Of a DNA stretch of 64,000 nt, positions 9,504-18,080 are shown piece by piece; position 1 is the first letter of the stretch, and each line of letters begins with the position of its first letter. Location of the stretch: positions 248,001 through 312,000 of the forward strand of contig NZ_VTHB01000002.1 of assembly GCF_009729205.1 (NCBI RefSeq), in the 5' to 3' direction. Under the pieces are notes generated by a model that saw only the letters and a list, made by a program, of their open reading frames with translations, did no database searches and was not told the DNA's origin. A program made the position numbers and the translations under genes. This DNA comes from Mycobacteroides sp. CBMA 271. GTDB taxonomy: Bacteria > Actinomycetota > Actinomycetes > Mycobacteriales > Mycobacteriaceae.

Positions 9504-9539
9504 TCAAATATGTTCCAACGGGCCGCCACCTGTCAAGAT

Positions 9540-10145
9540 GTGGTGGTGACGTCATCGCGGGTCTACGGGGGCATCCAGGCCCCGGATCGCCAGGCCGAGC
9601 GCCGAAGTCGGCTGCTGGACGCCGGGCTGGACCTTCTCACCTCCGGCCCCGCGCCCAATCTCACAGTCCGCGGCGTCTGCAAGCACGCCGGCGTGGTGGC
9701 CAGGTACTTCTACGAGAACTTCACCGACCTCGATCAGCTGAGCGCCGAGGTGTACGACGGAATCGTCGGCCAGGTCGCCGCAACCACCCAGCAGGCCGTG
9801 GACGCGGCGCCGATGCGCGAGAAGACCGCGGCCGGCATCGCCAACATCGTGCACACCATCGCCGAGGATCGGCGAATCGGCACACTCTTGTTCAGCATCA
9901 ATCCCGCCAATTCGGTGATTGCCCACCGACGTAACACGACATGGGACCTGTTCGCAGCCCTGTCCGGCCAGCATCTGAACAAGACATATCAGCTCGCGGA
10001 CAACGAATCAATGAGGGCTGCAGCCTATTTCGCTGTCGGCGGCGTTGGGCAGACTCTCGCCGCATGGGTATCCGGCCAGCTGAAACTCAGCACGGATGAG
10101 CTTATCGACGCACTCACCCGACTCCTCGAGCCGACTAGGCGGTAG
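9540..10145 (+). CDS. TetR family regulator
   Basis: This is a TetR-type repressor of about 200 residues. The N-terminal helix-turn-helix spans roughly residues 15-60: RRSRLLDAGLDLLTS ... LTVRGVCKHAGVVARYFYENFTDLDQL, the typical recognition helix and 'YFYENF' end. The ligand domain is divergent, as usual. Three successive GTG codons (9540, 9543, 9546) are all possible starts; an ATG at 9474 would add 22 residues that overlap the likely operator. It is divergent from the DUF2236 oxygenase gene, its probable target, and its stop overlaps the convergent VOC gene by 11 bp. Confidence 0.8.
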   Translation: MVVTSSRVYGGIQAPDRQAERRSRLLDAGLDLLTSGPAPNLTVRGVCKHAGVVARYFYENFTDLDQLSAEVYDGIVGQVAATTQQAVDAAPMREKTAAGIANIVHTIAEDRRIGTLLFSINPANSVIAHRRNTTWDLFAALSGQHLNKTYQLADNESMRAAAYFAVGGVGQTLAAWVSGQLKLSTDELIDALTRLLEPTRR

Positions 10146-10722
10146 CGACCTCTCGCGGGGTACGTTCCGCGGCGGTCTTGGGCGCGACCTTCAGATCATC
10201 GGCGGTGAATTCCTTGGTCCAACAGGCGAATTCGAGAGTAATGCCGTCAGGATCCAAGAAGTAGAACGACCGCACGTACACGCCCGGGTGCAGTTCCTTC
10301 GATACCTGAAACTCACTCTCGTCGTGGTTGAGGATCGGCCCCACCCGTACGCCCTTGGACTTGAGCTTCACGCGGTACTCGTCGAACTTCTCGGCGGGAA
10401 CGTGCAGCGAGATGTGGTTCATGGAGCTCACGGCGCTCACGATATCGCCGATGCCCGGGATGGCGGCGGGTGCCGATATCCCGGGCACCCCATCCGGTGC
10501 ATCTTTGAACCAGAAGAATGCCAGGCTGTCGCCACCGCCGGCATCGAGAAAGAAGTGCTGCCCCTGCCCCATGGGAAGGTCGAGCGACTTGATGAGCGGC
10601 ATACCCAGCACGTTGGTGTAGAAGTCAACGGTGCGCTTCATGTCCGAACACACAAGCGCAACATGGTTAAACCCACCGAACTCGAACTCCGAGTTGGGGT
10701 TGTTCGGTTTGATCATCGTCAC
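10135..10722 (-). CDS. VOC family protein (glyoxalase/dioxygenase fold)
   Basis: This encodes a 195-residue vicinal-oxygen-chelate protein. Likely metal ligands are His in FNHVALVCSD near the N-terminus, His in MNHISLHVPAEKF in the middle, and Glu in DPDGITLEFACW near the C-terminus, giving the two beta-alpha-beta modules of the fold. Such proteins act as glyoxalases, extradiol dioxygenases or isomerases. The start is a GTG (10722) with AAGGAGG upstream, and an ATG two codons later. It is divergent from the TetR-hydrolase-dehydrogenase operon, and the perfect dyad at 10773-10794 lies between them. Confidence 0.82.
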   Translation of the reverse strand: MTMIKPNNPNSEFEFGGFNHVALVCSDMKRTVDFYTNVLGMPLIKSLDLPMGQGQHFFLDAGGGDSLAFFWFKDAPDGVPGISAPAAIPGIGDIVSAVSSMNHISLHVPAEKFDEYRVKLKSKGVRVGPILNHDESEFQVSKELHPGVYVRSFYFLDPDGITLEFACWTKEFTADDLKVAPKTAAERTPREVATA

Positions 10723-10772
10723 GGGGAGCCTCCTTGATCCGACCGCATGACAGCCTTGCGTTTTACGCTAAT

Positions 10773-10794
10773 CTGAATCTAACATCAGATTCAG
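10773..10794. promoter_or_regulatory. Perfect 8-bp-arm operator-like dyad
   Basis: CTGAATCT and AGATTCAG form a perfect inverted repeat with a 6-nt centre (AACATC). It lies in the 108-bp gap between the divergent VOC gene and the TetR gene at 10831, so it is a strong candidate for that TetR's operator. Confidence 0.6.
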
Positions 10795-10830
10795 AAACAG
10801 GTCAATACCGATTCGGCAAGTAGACGAGGG

Positions 10831-11442
10831 GTGATGGTGGTTCAACCCACTGTGCGCGGCCGTCAAACCCAGGCCGCCATCGACGAGGCCGCACGAACTG
10901 TCATTGCCCACAAAGGAATTCTCGCCACCACCGTCGCCGACATCGCAGCAGAGGCCGGCCGGTCCACGGCGTCGTTCTACAACTACTACGACTCCAAAGA
11001 GGCGATGGTCGCGCAGTGGGCCATGCGATTTCGTACCGAGGCGCAGGAGCGCGTCTCGGCCGCTACCCAGCATGGGCGCTCCAACAAGCAGCGCGCACGG
11101 GACGTCGCCACCGCACACTGGCTGACCTGGCGCCATCAGCTCGCCGAGATGATCAGCGTGTCGCAGCTGGCCATGATCAATCCGGAGTTCGCGGCATTCT
11201 GGAATCAAATATGCTCCGAGCCAATCGATTTCCTCACCACCACCATCAAACGCGCACAGCGTGACGGCTACAGCCCCGGCGATGACCCGCACCTCATGGC
11301 CACTGCGATCGTCTCGATGATGAATCAGTTCGCCTACAACCAGCTCAGCCAGGGCAATGCGGCCAGCGTCGACGACGATGCCTGCATCGACACCCTGGCC
11401 GGAATCTGTTACCGCGCCATCTATTCCAAGGAGATCTGCTAA
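10831..11442 (+). CDS. TetR family regulator
   Basis: The 203-residue protein opens with a clear TetR HTH: RQTQAAIDEAARTVIAHKGILATTVADIAAEAGRSTASFYNYYDSKEAMV, ending in the typical 'FYNYYDSKE'. The C-terminal domain is all-helical and would bind the inducer. GTG at 10831 and ATG at 10834 are both behind ACGAGGGG. The stop codon abuts the ATG of the next gene (11443), so it is translated with the hydrolase and dehydrogenase. It probably represses its own operon and the VOC gene through the 10773-10794 dyad. Confidence 0.87.
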   Translation: MMVVQPTVRGRQTQAAIDEAARTVIAHKGILATTVADIAAEAGRSTASFYNYYDSKEAMVAQWAMRFRTEAQERVSAATQHGRSNKQRARDVATAHWLTWRHQLAEMISVSQLAMINPEFAAFWNQICSEPIDFLTTTIKRAQRDGYSPGDDPHLMATAIVSMMNQFAYNQLSQGNAASVDDDACIDTLAGICYRAIYSKEIC

Positions 11443-12564
11443 ATGCCCACCGAAGTGACCGTCGAACGAGAATTCATCGGTCTGCCCTCATCGACCGCCG
11501 GACGCAACGGAGCCGGCGGTCATCCCTGCCAGGGTCTGTACCACCGGGCCGCCGGCACCAGACCCAAGATCGCCTTCATCGCAACCCATTATCAAATCGA
11601 CTTCTCCGAGCACTACATCGCCGAGTACCTGGCCCGCCACGGATACGGATTCCTGGGCTGGAACACCCGATTCCGCGGATTCGAAAGCCACTTCCTGCTC
11701 GATCACGCCCTAGTCGACATCGGGGTGGGTGTGCGCTGGCTGCAGGAACAGGCCGGCGTGGAAACTGTCTTGCTGCTGGGCAATTCGGGCGGAGGATCGC
11801 TGATGTCGGCATACCAGTCGCAGTCGGTCGCACCCAAAGTGACGCCGCTGGACGGTATGCGTCCGGCCGAAGGGCTAGACAGCCTGCCCGCCGCCGCGGG
11901 TTATGTCGCCAGCGCCGCACATCTGGGCCGCCCCGATGTGCTGACCGACTGGATGGATGCCTCGGTGATCGACGAGAGCGATCCGGCCTCCACCGATCCC
12001 TCGCTCGATCTGTTCAATGAGGAGAACGGTCCGGCCTACTCCCCCGTCTTCGTCGCCAAGTATCGCGAGGGACAAGTGGCGCGCAACCACCGGATCACTG
12101 CCTGGGCCATCGAAGAGCTCGCCCGGGTACGCGCCGCCGGGTTCAGCGACAGCGCTTTCACCGTGCATCGCACCTGGGCGGATCCGCGCATGGTCGATCC
12201 CACCCTGGAACCGACGAAGCGGCCGGCGAACCTCTGCTACGCGGGCGTGCCGGTGAAGGCCAATCGTTCGACATTCGGAATCGGTTGTGCCACCACACTG
12301 AAGAACTGGCTGGGTATGTGGAGCCTGTCTCACGCCCAGACCCGCGCCGAACCTCACCTGGCCGATGTCAACGTCCCCGCGCTGGTCATCAACGCCGACG
12401 GCGATACCGGGGTCTTCCCGTCCGATGCCCAGCGCATTTACGACGCCCTGGGCTCGACCGACAAGTCGCGGGCCTCTATCGACGCCGATCACTACTTCCA
12501 GAACCCCGGAGCTCGCCAGGAGCAGGCCGATACCATCGCGGAGTGGGCAAGCAAGCGGTGGTGA
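11443..12564 (+). CDS. Alpha/beta hydrolase
   Basis: This is a 373-residue alpha/beta hydrolase. The nucleophile elbow reads LLLGNSGGGSLMSAY with Ser in G-N-S-G-G; a strand-final Asp is seen in LVINADGDTGVF, and the last part contains a candidate catalytic His in IDADHYFQNPGAR. An early HYQIDFSEHYIAEYLA segment replaces the usual HG oxyanion motif, so the family is not the common esterase type. The ATG follows directly on the TetR stop, and the next gene starts 2 bp after this stop, so the three form an operon. Ester, thioester or C-C bond hydrolysis cannot be distinguished. Confidence 0.8.
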   Translation: MPTEVTVEREFIGLPSSTAGRNGAGGHPCQGLYHRAAGTRPKIAFIATHYQIDFSEHYIAEYLARHGYGFLGWNTRFRGFESHFLLDHALVDIGVGVRWLQEQAGVETVLLLGNSGGGSLMSAYQSQSVAPKVTPLDGMRPAEGLDSLPAAAGYVASAAHLGRPDVLTDWMDASVIDESDPASTDPSLDLFNEENGPAYSPVFVAKYREGQVARNHRITAWAIEELARVRAAGFSDSAFTVHRTWADPRMVDPTLEPTKRPANLCYAGVPVKANRSTFGIGCATTLKNWLGMWSLSHAQTRAEPHLADVNVPALVINADGDTGVFPSDAQRIYDALGSTDKSRASIDADHYFQNPGARQEQADTIAEWASKRW

Positions 12565-12565
12565 G

Positions 12566-13528
12566 ATGAGCCTCTCGGGCGAAGATCGTCGACTCAGAGT
12601 TCTCGCCCACTTTCCGTGCGGTCCACGGGTCCGTGAACAGCTTGCGCCGCATGTCGATTGGCTCGACGTGCATTTCTGCGCCGAGGATGATGACGACGCG
12701 TTTTACGCCGAGTTACCGCATGCCGAGGTGCTCTGGCATGTACTGCGTCCACTCTCCGATGACGACATTTCGAAGGGCGAACGGCTGCGGTTGATCCACA
12801 AGTTCGGCGCCGGGGTGAACACCATCGCGCTGGACGCCGCCACCGACCAGGGGGTGGCCGTCGCGAATATGCCCGGGGCCAACGCGCCATCAGTCGCGGA
12901 GGGCGCTCTGCTGCTGATGCTCGCGGCGCTGCGACAGCTGCCGCGGCTGGATCGGGAGACCCGCGCCGGGCAGGGCTGGCCAACCGATCAGTCGCTCGGC
13001 GACACCGTACGCGATATCGGCTCCTGCACAGTCGGATTGGTGGGGTACGGCAACATCGCCAAGACGCTGGAGAAGATCCTGCTGGCGATGGGTGCAACGG
13101 TGCTGCATACGAGTACCCGCGATGACGACACAGCTACGTGGCACGGCCTGGACGACCTGCTGACCAGCAGCGACATAGTGTCGCTGCATCTGCCGCTCAC
13201 CGACAAGACCACCAGCATGCTCGACGCCGCGGCGCTGGGCCGGATGAAGCCCGGATCGGTCTTGGTGAACACCTCCCGCGGCGCAGTCGTCGAGGAGGCA
13301 GCCCTGGTCAACGCCCTGCGGTATGGCCCGCTGGGCGCTGCCGGATTGGATGTCTTTGCACAAGAACCGGTTTCATCGGATAACCCGCTGTTGACGCTGC
13401 CGAATGTGGTGGTCACGCCGCATGTCACCTGGTTCACGGCCGACACCATGACGCGCTACCTTGACCACGCGATCGCCAACTGCCGGCGCCTGCACGACGG
13501 GCTGCCGCTAGCTGACCGCGTGCGCTAA
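12566..13528 (+). CDS. D-isomer-specific 2-hydroxyacid dehydrogenase
   Basis: This 320-residue NAD(P)-dependent dehydrogenase has the split catalytic domain and central Rossmann fold of the D-2-hydroxyacid dehydrogenases. Visible features: HKFGAGVNTIALDAATDQGV (substrate loop), VGLVGYGNIAKTLEKIL (dinucleotide-binding GxGxxA), SLHLPLTDKTTSML, GSVLVNTSRGAVVEEAALVNAL (conserved catalytic Arg region), LDVFAQEP (Glu of the His-Glu pair) and VVVTPHVTWFT (catalytic His). The ATG at 12566 is 2 bp after the hydrolase stop; the frame is open further upstream but overlaps that gene. It probably reduces or oxidises a 2-keto/2-hydroxy acid produced in the same pathway. Confidence 0.87.
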   Translation: MSLSGEDRRLRVLAHFPCGPRVREQLAPHVDWLDVHFCAEDDDDAFYAELPHAEVLWHVLRPLSDDDISKGERLRLIHKFGAGVNTIALDAATDQGVAVANMPGANAPSVAEGALLLMLAALRQLPRLDRETRAGQGWPTDQSLGDTVRDIGSCTVGLVGYGNIAKTLEKILLAMGATVLHTSTRDDDTATWHGLDDLLTSSDIVSLHLPLTDKTTSMLDAAALGRMKPGSVLVNTSRGAVVEEAALVNALRYGPLGAAGLDVFAQEPVSSDNPLLTLPNVVVTPHVTWFTADTMTRYLDHAIANCRRLHDGLPLADRVR

Positions 13529-13558
13529 GCTAGCACCCGAGATTTACACTAGAGAGTA

Positions 13559-13570
13559 TTCGTAAACGAA
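13559..13570. promoter_or_regulatory. Short dyad upstream of SDR-fadE operon
   Basis: TTCGTAAACGAA has 5-bp arms around an AA centre and lies 22 bp before the SDR start. A TACACT hexamer at about 13543-13548 could be the -10 element. A similar CGTAAACGAA string occurs at about 1201-1211, so this may be chance. Confidence 0.25.
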
Positions 13571-13592
13571 CCACAATGGCGTGGGAGGACGA

Positions 13593-14444
13593 ATGGGAAC
13601 AGCTGTACAGCTCGCAGGCAAGGTCGTGGCAATTACCGGCGGAGCACGTGGAATCGGACGGGCCATCGCCACGGCGTTCGCCGCCGAGGGAGCGAAGGTC
13701 GCAATCGGCGACATCGACAAGAAAATGTGCGAGAACACTGCCGCCGAGATCGGAAGCGGCACCATCGGCCTGCCTCTCGATGTCACCGATCACGGCAGCT
13801 TCGAAGCCTTCTTCGACACCATCGCGGCCACCGTCGGACCCGTCGACGTGATCGTCAACAACGCAGGCATCATGCCCATCACCCCGTTCGGGGAAGAGTC
13901 GCTGGAATCCATTCAGCGCCAGCTCGATATCAACGTGCGCGGCGTCATGTGGGGCAGCCAGCTTGCGATCACACGGATGAAACCGCGTCGCGGCGGCGTG
14001 ATCGTCAACATCGCGTCCGCGGCAGGCAAGATGGGCGTGCCGGGCCTCGCCACATACTGCGCGACGAAGTGGGCGGTGATCGGCCTCTGCGAATCACTGA
14101 CCCTCGAGCTCAAGGACGACAACATCTCTGTGGTCTGCGTGATGCCCGGTGTGGTCAACACCGAGCTGGTGGCGGGCCTCGAAAAGCACTGGCTGCTGGG
14201 AATCGTTCAGCCCGAAGACATTGCTGCCGGCGTACTCAAGGCCGTCCGCAAAGGCAAGTTCCCCGTCATGGTGCCCAAGAAACTCGGACCCATGTTTCGG
14301 ACTACTGCCATGTTGCCCCGCGCGATGTACGGGGCAACAGCGCGATCGCTGGGGATGGATCACTTTATGCTCGACGCCCACGGCACCTCGGCGCGTGCCG
14401 CATACGAAGATCGCGCCAACCACAGCGAGCCCAGTGCCGAATAG
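13593..14444 (+). CDS. SDR family oxidoreductase
   Basis: A classical short-chain dehydrogenase of 283 residues. It shows the cofactor motif ITGGARGIG, an acidic residue in IGDIDKK that favours NAD(H), the NNAGI motif, and the catalytic set Ser in VNIASAAG and YCATK (Tyr-x-x-x-Lys). The C-terminus is about 40 residues longer than the minimal fold. The ATG at 13593 follows GGGAGG; a GTG at 13581 is in frame but includes the ribosome site. It begins an operon with the double FadE (15 bp later) and a hydrolase, consistent with acyl-CoA or terpenoid-like catabolism. Confidence 0.87.
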   Translation: MGTAVQLAGKVVAITGGARGIGRAIATAFAAEGAKVAIGDIDKKMCENTAAEIGSGTIGLPLDVTDHGSFEAFFDTIAATVGPVDVIVNNAGIMPITPFGEESLESIQRQLDINVRGVMWGSQLAITRMKPRRGGVIVNIASAAGKMGVPGLATYCATKWAVIGLCESLTLELKDDNISVVCVMPGVVNTELVAGLEKHWLLGIVQPEDIAAGVLKAVRKGKFPVMVPKKLGPMFRTTAMLPRAMYGATARSLGMDHFMLDAHGTSARAAYEDRANHSEPSAE

Positions 14445-14459
14445 TTAGGAAGCATTCAC

Positions 14460-16643
14460 ATGCCGATCGCCATCAACAGTGAGCACGTCGCGCTAGCGGA
14501 TTCGGCACACGCGTTCGTCGAGCGCGTTGTGCCCTCCGAGCTGCTCCACGAGACGCTCGAAACACCGCTGCCGTGGCCTCCCCCATTCTGGAAGGCCGCC
14601 GCCGATCAGGGCCTCACCTCCGTACACCTCGCTGAATCTGTTGGCGGCCAAGGCTTTGGAGTATTGGAGCTGGCGATTGTCGTCGCTGAGTTCGGGCGCG
14701 GCGCCGTCCCCGGGCCGTTCGTTCCCTCAGCCATCGCGAGCGCACTCATCAGCGCCCACGATCCCAACCACCCGCTGCTGGCCGATCTCGCGTCCGGTGC
14801 ATCTATCGCTACCTTCTCCTCCGCATCGTCCTTCACCGCAACGGCATCCGGCGACGGCCTCACCGTGGACGGACAGGCACGTTCGGTGCCATCAGCGGCA
14901 TCGGCCGCATACGTGGTGGCCCCGGTCTCGGTCGGCAACGATCGCGTGTGGGTCGTGCTCAGTGCCGACGACGTCGCCCTTGCCCCGCAGCAGAGCGTGG
15001 ATCCGCTGCGACCCGTCGCACATGTGACGGGGGCCGGCGCACAGGTTCCCGGCGATCGCGTGCTGCGCGGTCTCACCGATGCGCAGGCCACCAGCATCAT
15101 CTCCACGATCATCTCCGCCGAAGCGGTGGGCGTCGCTCGCTGGGCCACCGACACTGCATCCGAATACGCCAAGGTGCGTGAGCAATTCGGCCGGCCCATT
15201 GGGCAATTCCAGGGCATCAAACACAAGTGCGCCACCATGGCGGCCGTCACCGAACGCGCCACCGCCGCCGTGTGGGACGCCGCCCGCGCCCTCGACGACG
15301 CCGACGAGGCACCCGGCGTGGTGGAGTTCGCGGCCTCGGTGGCCGCCACCCTGGCACCCGCGGCGGCCCAGCAGTGCGCTCAGGATTGCATTCAGGTGCA
15401 CGGTGGTATCGGCTATACCTGGGAGCACGACGCCCATATCTACTACCGCAGGGCGCTGGGTCTCATTGCCTCCCTGGGCCGTTCCGGCAGCACGGCGGCG
15501 AGCGTCATTCGTACCGCGCTCGAGCACGGACTGCGCAAGGTAGACATCGACTTGGCGCCGGAAACCGAGGCGCTGCGCGAGGAGGTTCGTTCCGAAGTCG
15601 CCGCCCTGAAGGAGATCCCGTCCGGACAGCGCAATACCGCTATCGCCGAGGGCGGATGGGTCCTGCCTTACCTACCCACACCGTGGGGACGGGCAGCATC
15701 CCCCATCGAGCAGGTGATCATTTCCCAGGAGTTCCTCACCGGCAGGGTGCGCCGGCCACAGCTGGGTATCGCCACCTGGCTGGTGCCGTCCATCGTTGCG
15801 TACGGCACTAATGAGCAGAAGCAACGTTTCCTGCCGCCCACGTTCCGCGGTGAAATGATCTGGTGCCAACTATTTTCTGAGCCGGGCGCCGGTTCTGATC
15901 TCGCGGGGCTGTCCACCAAGGCTGTCAAGGTGGACGGGGGCTGGCGCCTCACCGGCCAGAAGATTTGGACCTCGGTGGCCCAGTTCGCCCACTGGGGCAC
16001 CTGCCTGGCCAGGACGGACCCAAACGCCCCCAAACACAACGGCATCACCTACTTCCTGATCGATATGAAGAACGAGGGCGTCACCGTGCGTCCGCTGCGC
16101 GAAATGACCGGTGGCGCGTTGTTCAACGAAGTGTTCATCGACGACGTGTTCGTGCCCGATGAGCTGGTTGTCGGCGAGGTCGACCGCGGCTGGGAGGTTA
16201 GCCGTAACACCTTGACGGCCGAACGGGTTTCGATCGGGAGCTCCGATCTGCCGTTCCTGGCGAGCCTGGACGATTTGGTGAAGTTCGCCGGGGAGCACGA
16301 GCTCGGTGAGGTCGCGCGCGACAAGGCCGGGCAGCTCATCGCCGAGGGGCATGCCGTCAGACTGCTGAACCTGCGTTCCACCCTGTTGACCCTCGCCGGG
16401 GGCGACCCGATGCCATCGGCGGCGGTCTCCAAGCTGCTGGGCATGCGTACGGGACAGGGATACGCCGAGTTCGTCGTGAACTACTTCGGCCAAGACGGCG
16501 CCATCGGCGATTCCTCCCAGGAGCCGGGCGTGTGGGCGGACTATCTTCTAGCTAGCCGTGCCACCACCATCTACGGCGGCACCTCCGAGGTGCAGCTAAA
16601 CATCATTGCCGAGCGACTGTTAGGACTGCCGCGTGACCCGTAA
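14460..16643 (+). CDS. Double-length acyl-CoA dehydrogenase (FadE, two fused modules)
   Basis: At 727 residues this is about twice a normal acyl-CoA dehydrogenase and contains two modules. The first (about 1-355) has REQFGRPIGQFQGIKHKCA and CIQVHGGIGYTWEHDAHIYYRRA. The second (about 360-727) has LFSEPGAGSDLAGL, GWRLTGQKIWTS and IYGGTSEVQLNIIAERLLG. Length and layout recall M. tuberculosis FadE6 and FadE34; fused FadEs take the place of the two-gene heterotetramers used on sterol side chains. In the second module the position of the classic catalytic Glu ('YEGTS') is Gly, so the base must lie elsewhere. It lies between an SDR and a hydrolase in one operon. Confidence 0.88.
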   Translation: MPIAINSEHVALADSAHAFVERVVPSELLHETLETPLPWPPPFWKAAADQGLTSVHLAESVGGQGFGVLELAIVVAEFGRGAVPGPFVPSAIASALISAHDPNHPLLADLASGASIATFSSASSFTATASGDGLTVDGQARSVPSAASAAYVVAPVSVGNDRVWVVLSADDVALAPQQSVDPLRPVAHVTGAGAQVPGDRVLRGLTDAQATSIISTIISAEAVGVARWATDTASEYAKVREQFGRPIGQFQGIKHKCATMAAVTERATAAVWDAARALDDADEAPGVVEFAASVAATLAPAAAQQCAQDCIQVHGGIGYTWEHDAHIYYRRALGLIASLGRSGSTAASVIRTALEHGLRKVDIDLAPETEALREEVRSEVAALKEIPSGQRNTAIAEGGWVLPYLPTPWGRAASPIEQVIISQEFLTGRVRRPQLGIATWLVPSIVAYGTNEQKQRFLPPTFRGEMIWCQLFSEPGAGSDLAGLSTKAVKVDGGWRLTGQKIWTSVAQFAHWGTCLARTDPNAPKHNGITYFLIDMKNEGVTVRPLREMTGGALFNEVFIDDVFVPDELVVGEVDRGWEVSRNTLTAERVSIGSSDLPFLASLDDLVKFAGEHELGEVARDKAGQLIAEGHAVRLLNLRSTLLTLAGGDPMPSAAVSKLLGMRTGQGYAEFVVNYFGQDGAIGDSSQEPGVWADYLLASRATTIYGGTSEVQLNIIAERLLGLPRDP

Positions 16644-17571
16644 TACCGCTACCGAGACCGCCTGGCGCCAGCGCGAGGGATTATTCGTGACGGCCGATGG
16701 AACTCGGATTGGGTTCTCCGACACCGGGAATCGTGCCGCACCTGTCACGGTGGTGTTTCTGCATGGATGGACACAGAATCGCGAGGCGTGGGACGATGTC
16801 GCCGGTCCACTGCACGAACGCAACCCGGAGCTGCGCGTCGTAGGGATCGACCACCGTGGGCACGGTAAGTCGGACCCCGCGCCCGAGGGCACCGTCACTC
16901 CGACGCAGCTCGCCTCGGATGTCGCCGAGTTCATCGAGGCCGAGATCCCGTCGGGTCAGATAATCCTCCTTGGCCACTCGATGGGCGGCATGACGATGAT
17001 GCGCCTGGGCCAGATCCGGCCCGACCTTGTCGCACAACGGGTATCGGGCGCGATCTTCGTGGCGACCTCCGCAGGAAAACTCCTCAAGCCGCTACGGATC
17101 GTCGAGCCCGTTTTCGGCGTTCTCAAGTCGGTGATCCTCGGTGTCATGGGCCAGGGCTGGGTGATTCAGCAGGGTTACCTCATGCGGCCGATCATCTCGA
17201 CGCTGGTGTTCGGGCGTGACCCGCGGCCGTACGACGTGAGCCGCGTGTGGGATCAGATTCGTTCCGGCGATCCGCGCGCCTACAAGGAAGCCGCCAACGG
17301 CCTGCTCAACAACGACCTGTTCGACGGGTTGGAGCCCTACCGCGGCAAGCCGGTCGCAGTTCTAGCAGGTTCCCGCGATTTCCTCACTCCGGCAAGCGAT
17401 TCCCGTGAAATGGCGGCCAGGCTCGGCACGAAGGAACTCCGCACCTACCCGGGCTCGGGGCACATGCTGCCCAACGAGCGGGCTACCGAGGTGGTCAACG
17501 AAATCGTCACCGTGCTCGATACTCTGGGACAGGAGCCCGCCACCCGAGTTGCCACGGAATCCGCGGGGTAG
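16633..17571 (+). CDS. Alpha/beta hydrolase
   Basis: A 312-residue canonical alpha/beta hydrolase: VVFLHGWTQNREAWDDV (oxyanion HG), GIDHRGHGKSDP, nucleophile elbow LLGHSMGGMTMM (Ser in G-H-S-M-G), Asp in VLAGSRDFLTPASD and His in YPGSGHMLPNE. The cap region is of ordinary size. The GTG start overlaps the end of fadE by 11 bp, so it is translationally coupled. Its role would be ester or thioester cleavage in the same catabolic pathway; the substrate is unknown. Confidence 0.85.
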   Translation: MTRNTATETAWRQREGLFVTADGTRIGFSDTGNRAAPVTVVFLHGWTQNREAWDDVAGPLHERNPELRVVGIDHRGHGKSDPAPEGTVTPTQLASDVAEFIEAEIPSGQIILLGHSMGGMTMMRLGQIRPDLVAQRVSGAIFVATSAGKLLKPLRIVEPVFGVLKSVILGVMGQGWVIQQGYLMRPIISTLVFGRDPRPYDVSRVWDQIRSGDPRAYKEAANGLLNNDLFDGLEPYRGKPVAVLAGSRDFLTPASDSREMAARLGTKELRTYPGSGHMLPNERATEVVNEIVTVLDTLGQEPATRVATESAG

Positions 17572-17597
17572 ACCGCGTTGTGGCCGGGCCGGTCAAG

Positions 17598-18062
17598 CTA
17601 GCTGAACCGACCCTGGAGCCGCTGCAGCGTGGACTCAATCCCACTTGTGTTCGCCTTGACGAAGCCGGTTAGCTTGTAGTTCAACAGGGTTCGTATCGAT
17701 CCGGCGTTGCGGAAGTCGAACGTCTCGGTGACACGGGTGCTGGTGGGCGACAATGCGTCAAACTCCCAGCGCCACCGGTGGCCGAGAGGATGACGCCATT
17801 CAATGACTGTGCCTGGATCGAGTTGCGTCACGACGCTAGTGATGCGGTAGGGAAATCCGTACATCCGCATCTTGGTAGAAAAACGCGAGCCAACCTCGAG
17901 ATGGTCTGGCGCGCGCACATTCTGACCGACAGTACCCGATCCGTCTAGTTCGTGATGACGCCTTGGGTCCGCGGCGATATCGAACAATTCCGCTGCCGAG
18001 GCGGGCACTACGACTGAGCGACCGACCTGCTGTGGCCCCGCCTCTACCACCGATACCGACAT
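17598..18062 (-). CDS. SRPBCC family protein
   Basis: This 154-residue START-like (polyketide cyclase/lipid transport) protein has the expected pattern [27 protein letters not shown] at the start, [35 protein letters not shown] in the middle, and a long C-terminal helix after [12 protein letters not shown]. Such proteins bind hydrophobic ligands. The ATG follows TTGGAGTGA. It ends 26 bp from the convergent hydrolase and lies 18 bp downstream of the enoyl reductase-like gene on the same strand, so it may be the last gene of a fadD2-reductase-SRPBCC operon. Confidence 0.82.
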   Translation of the reverse strand: MSVSVVEAGPQQVGRSVVVPASAAELFDIAADPRRHHELDGSGTVGQNVRAPDHLEVGSRFSTKMRMYGFPYRITSVVTQLDPGTVIEWRHPLGHRWRWEFDALSPTSTRVTETFDFRNAGSIRTLLNYKLTGFVKANTSGIESTLQRLQGRFS

Positions 18063-18080
18063 GCATTCACTCCAATCATT

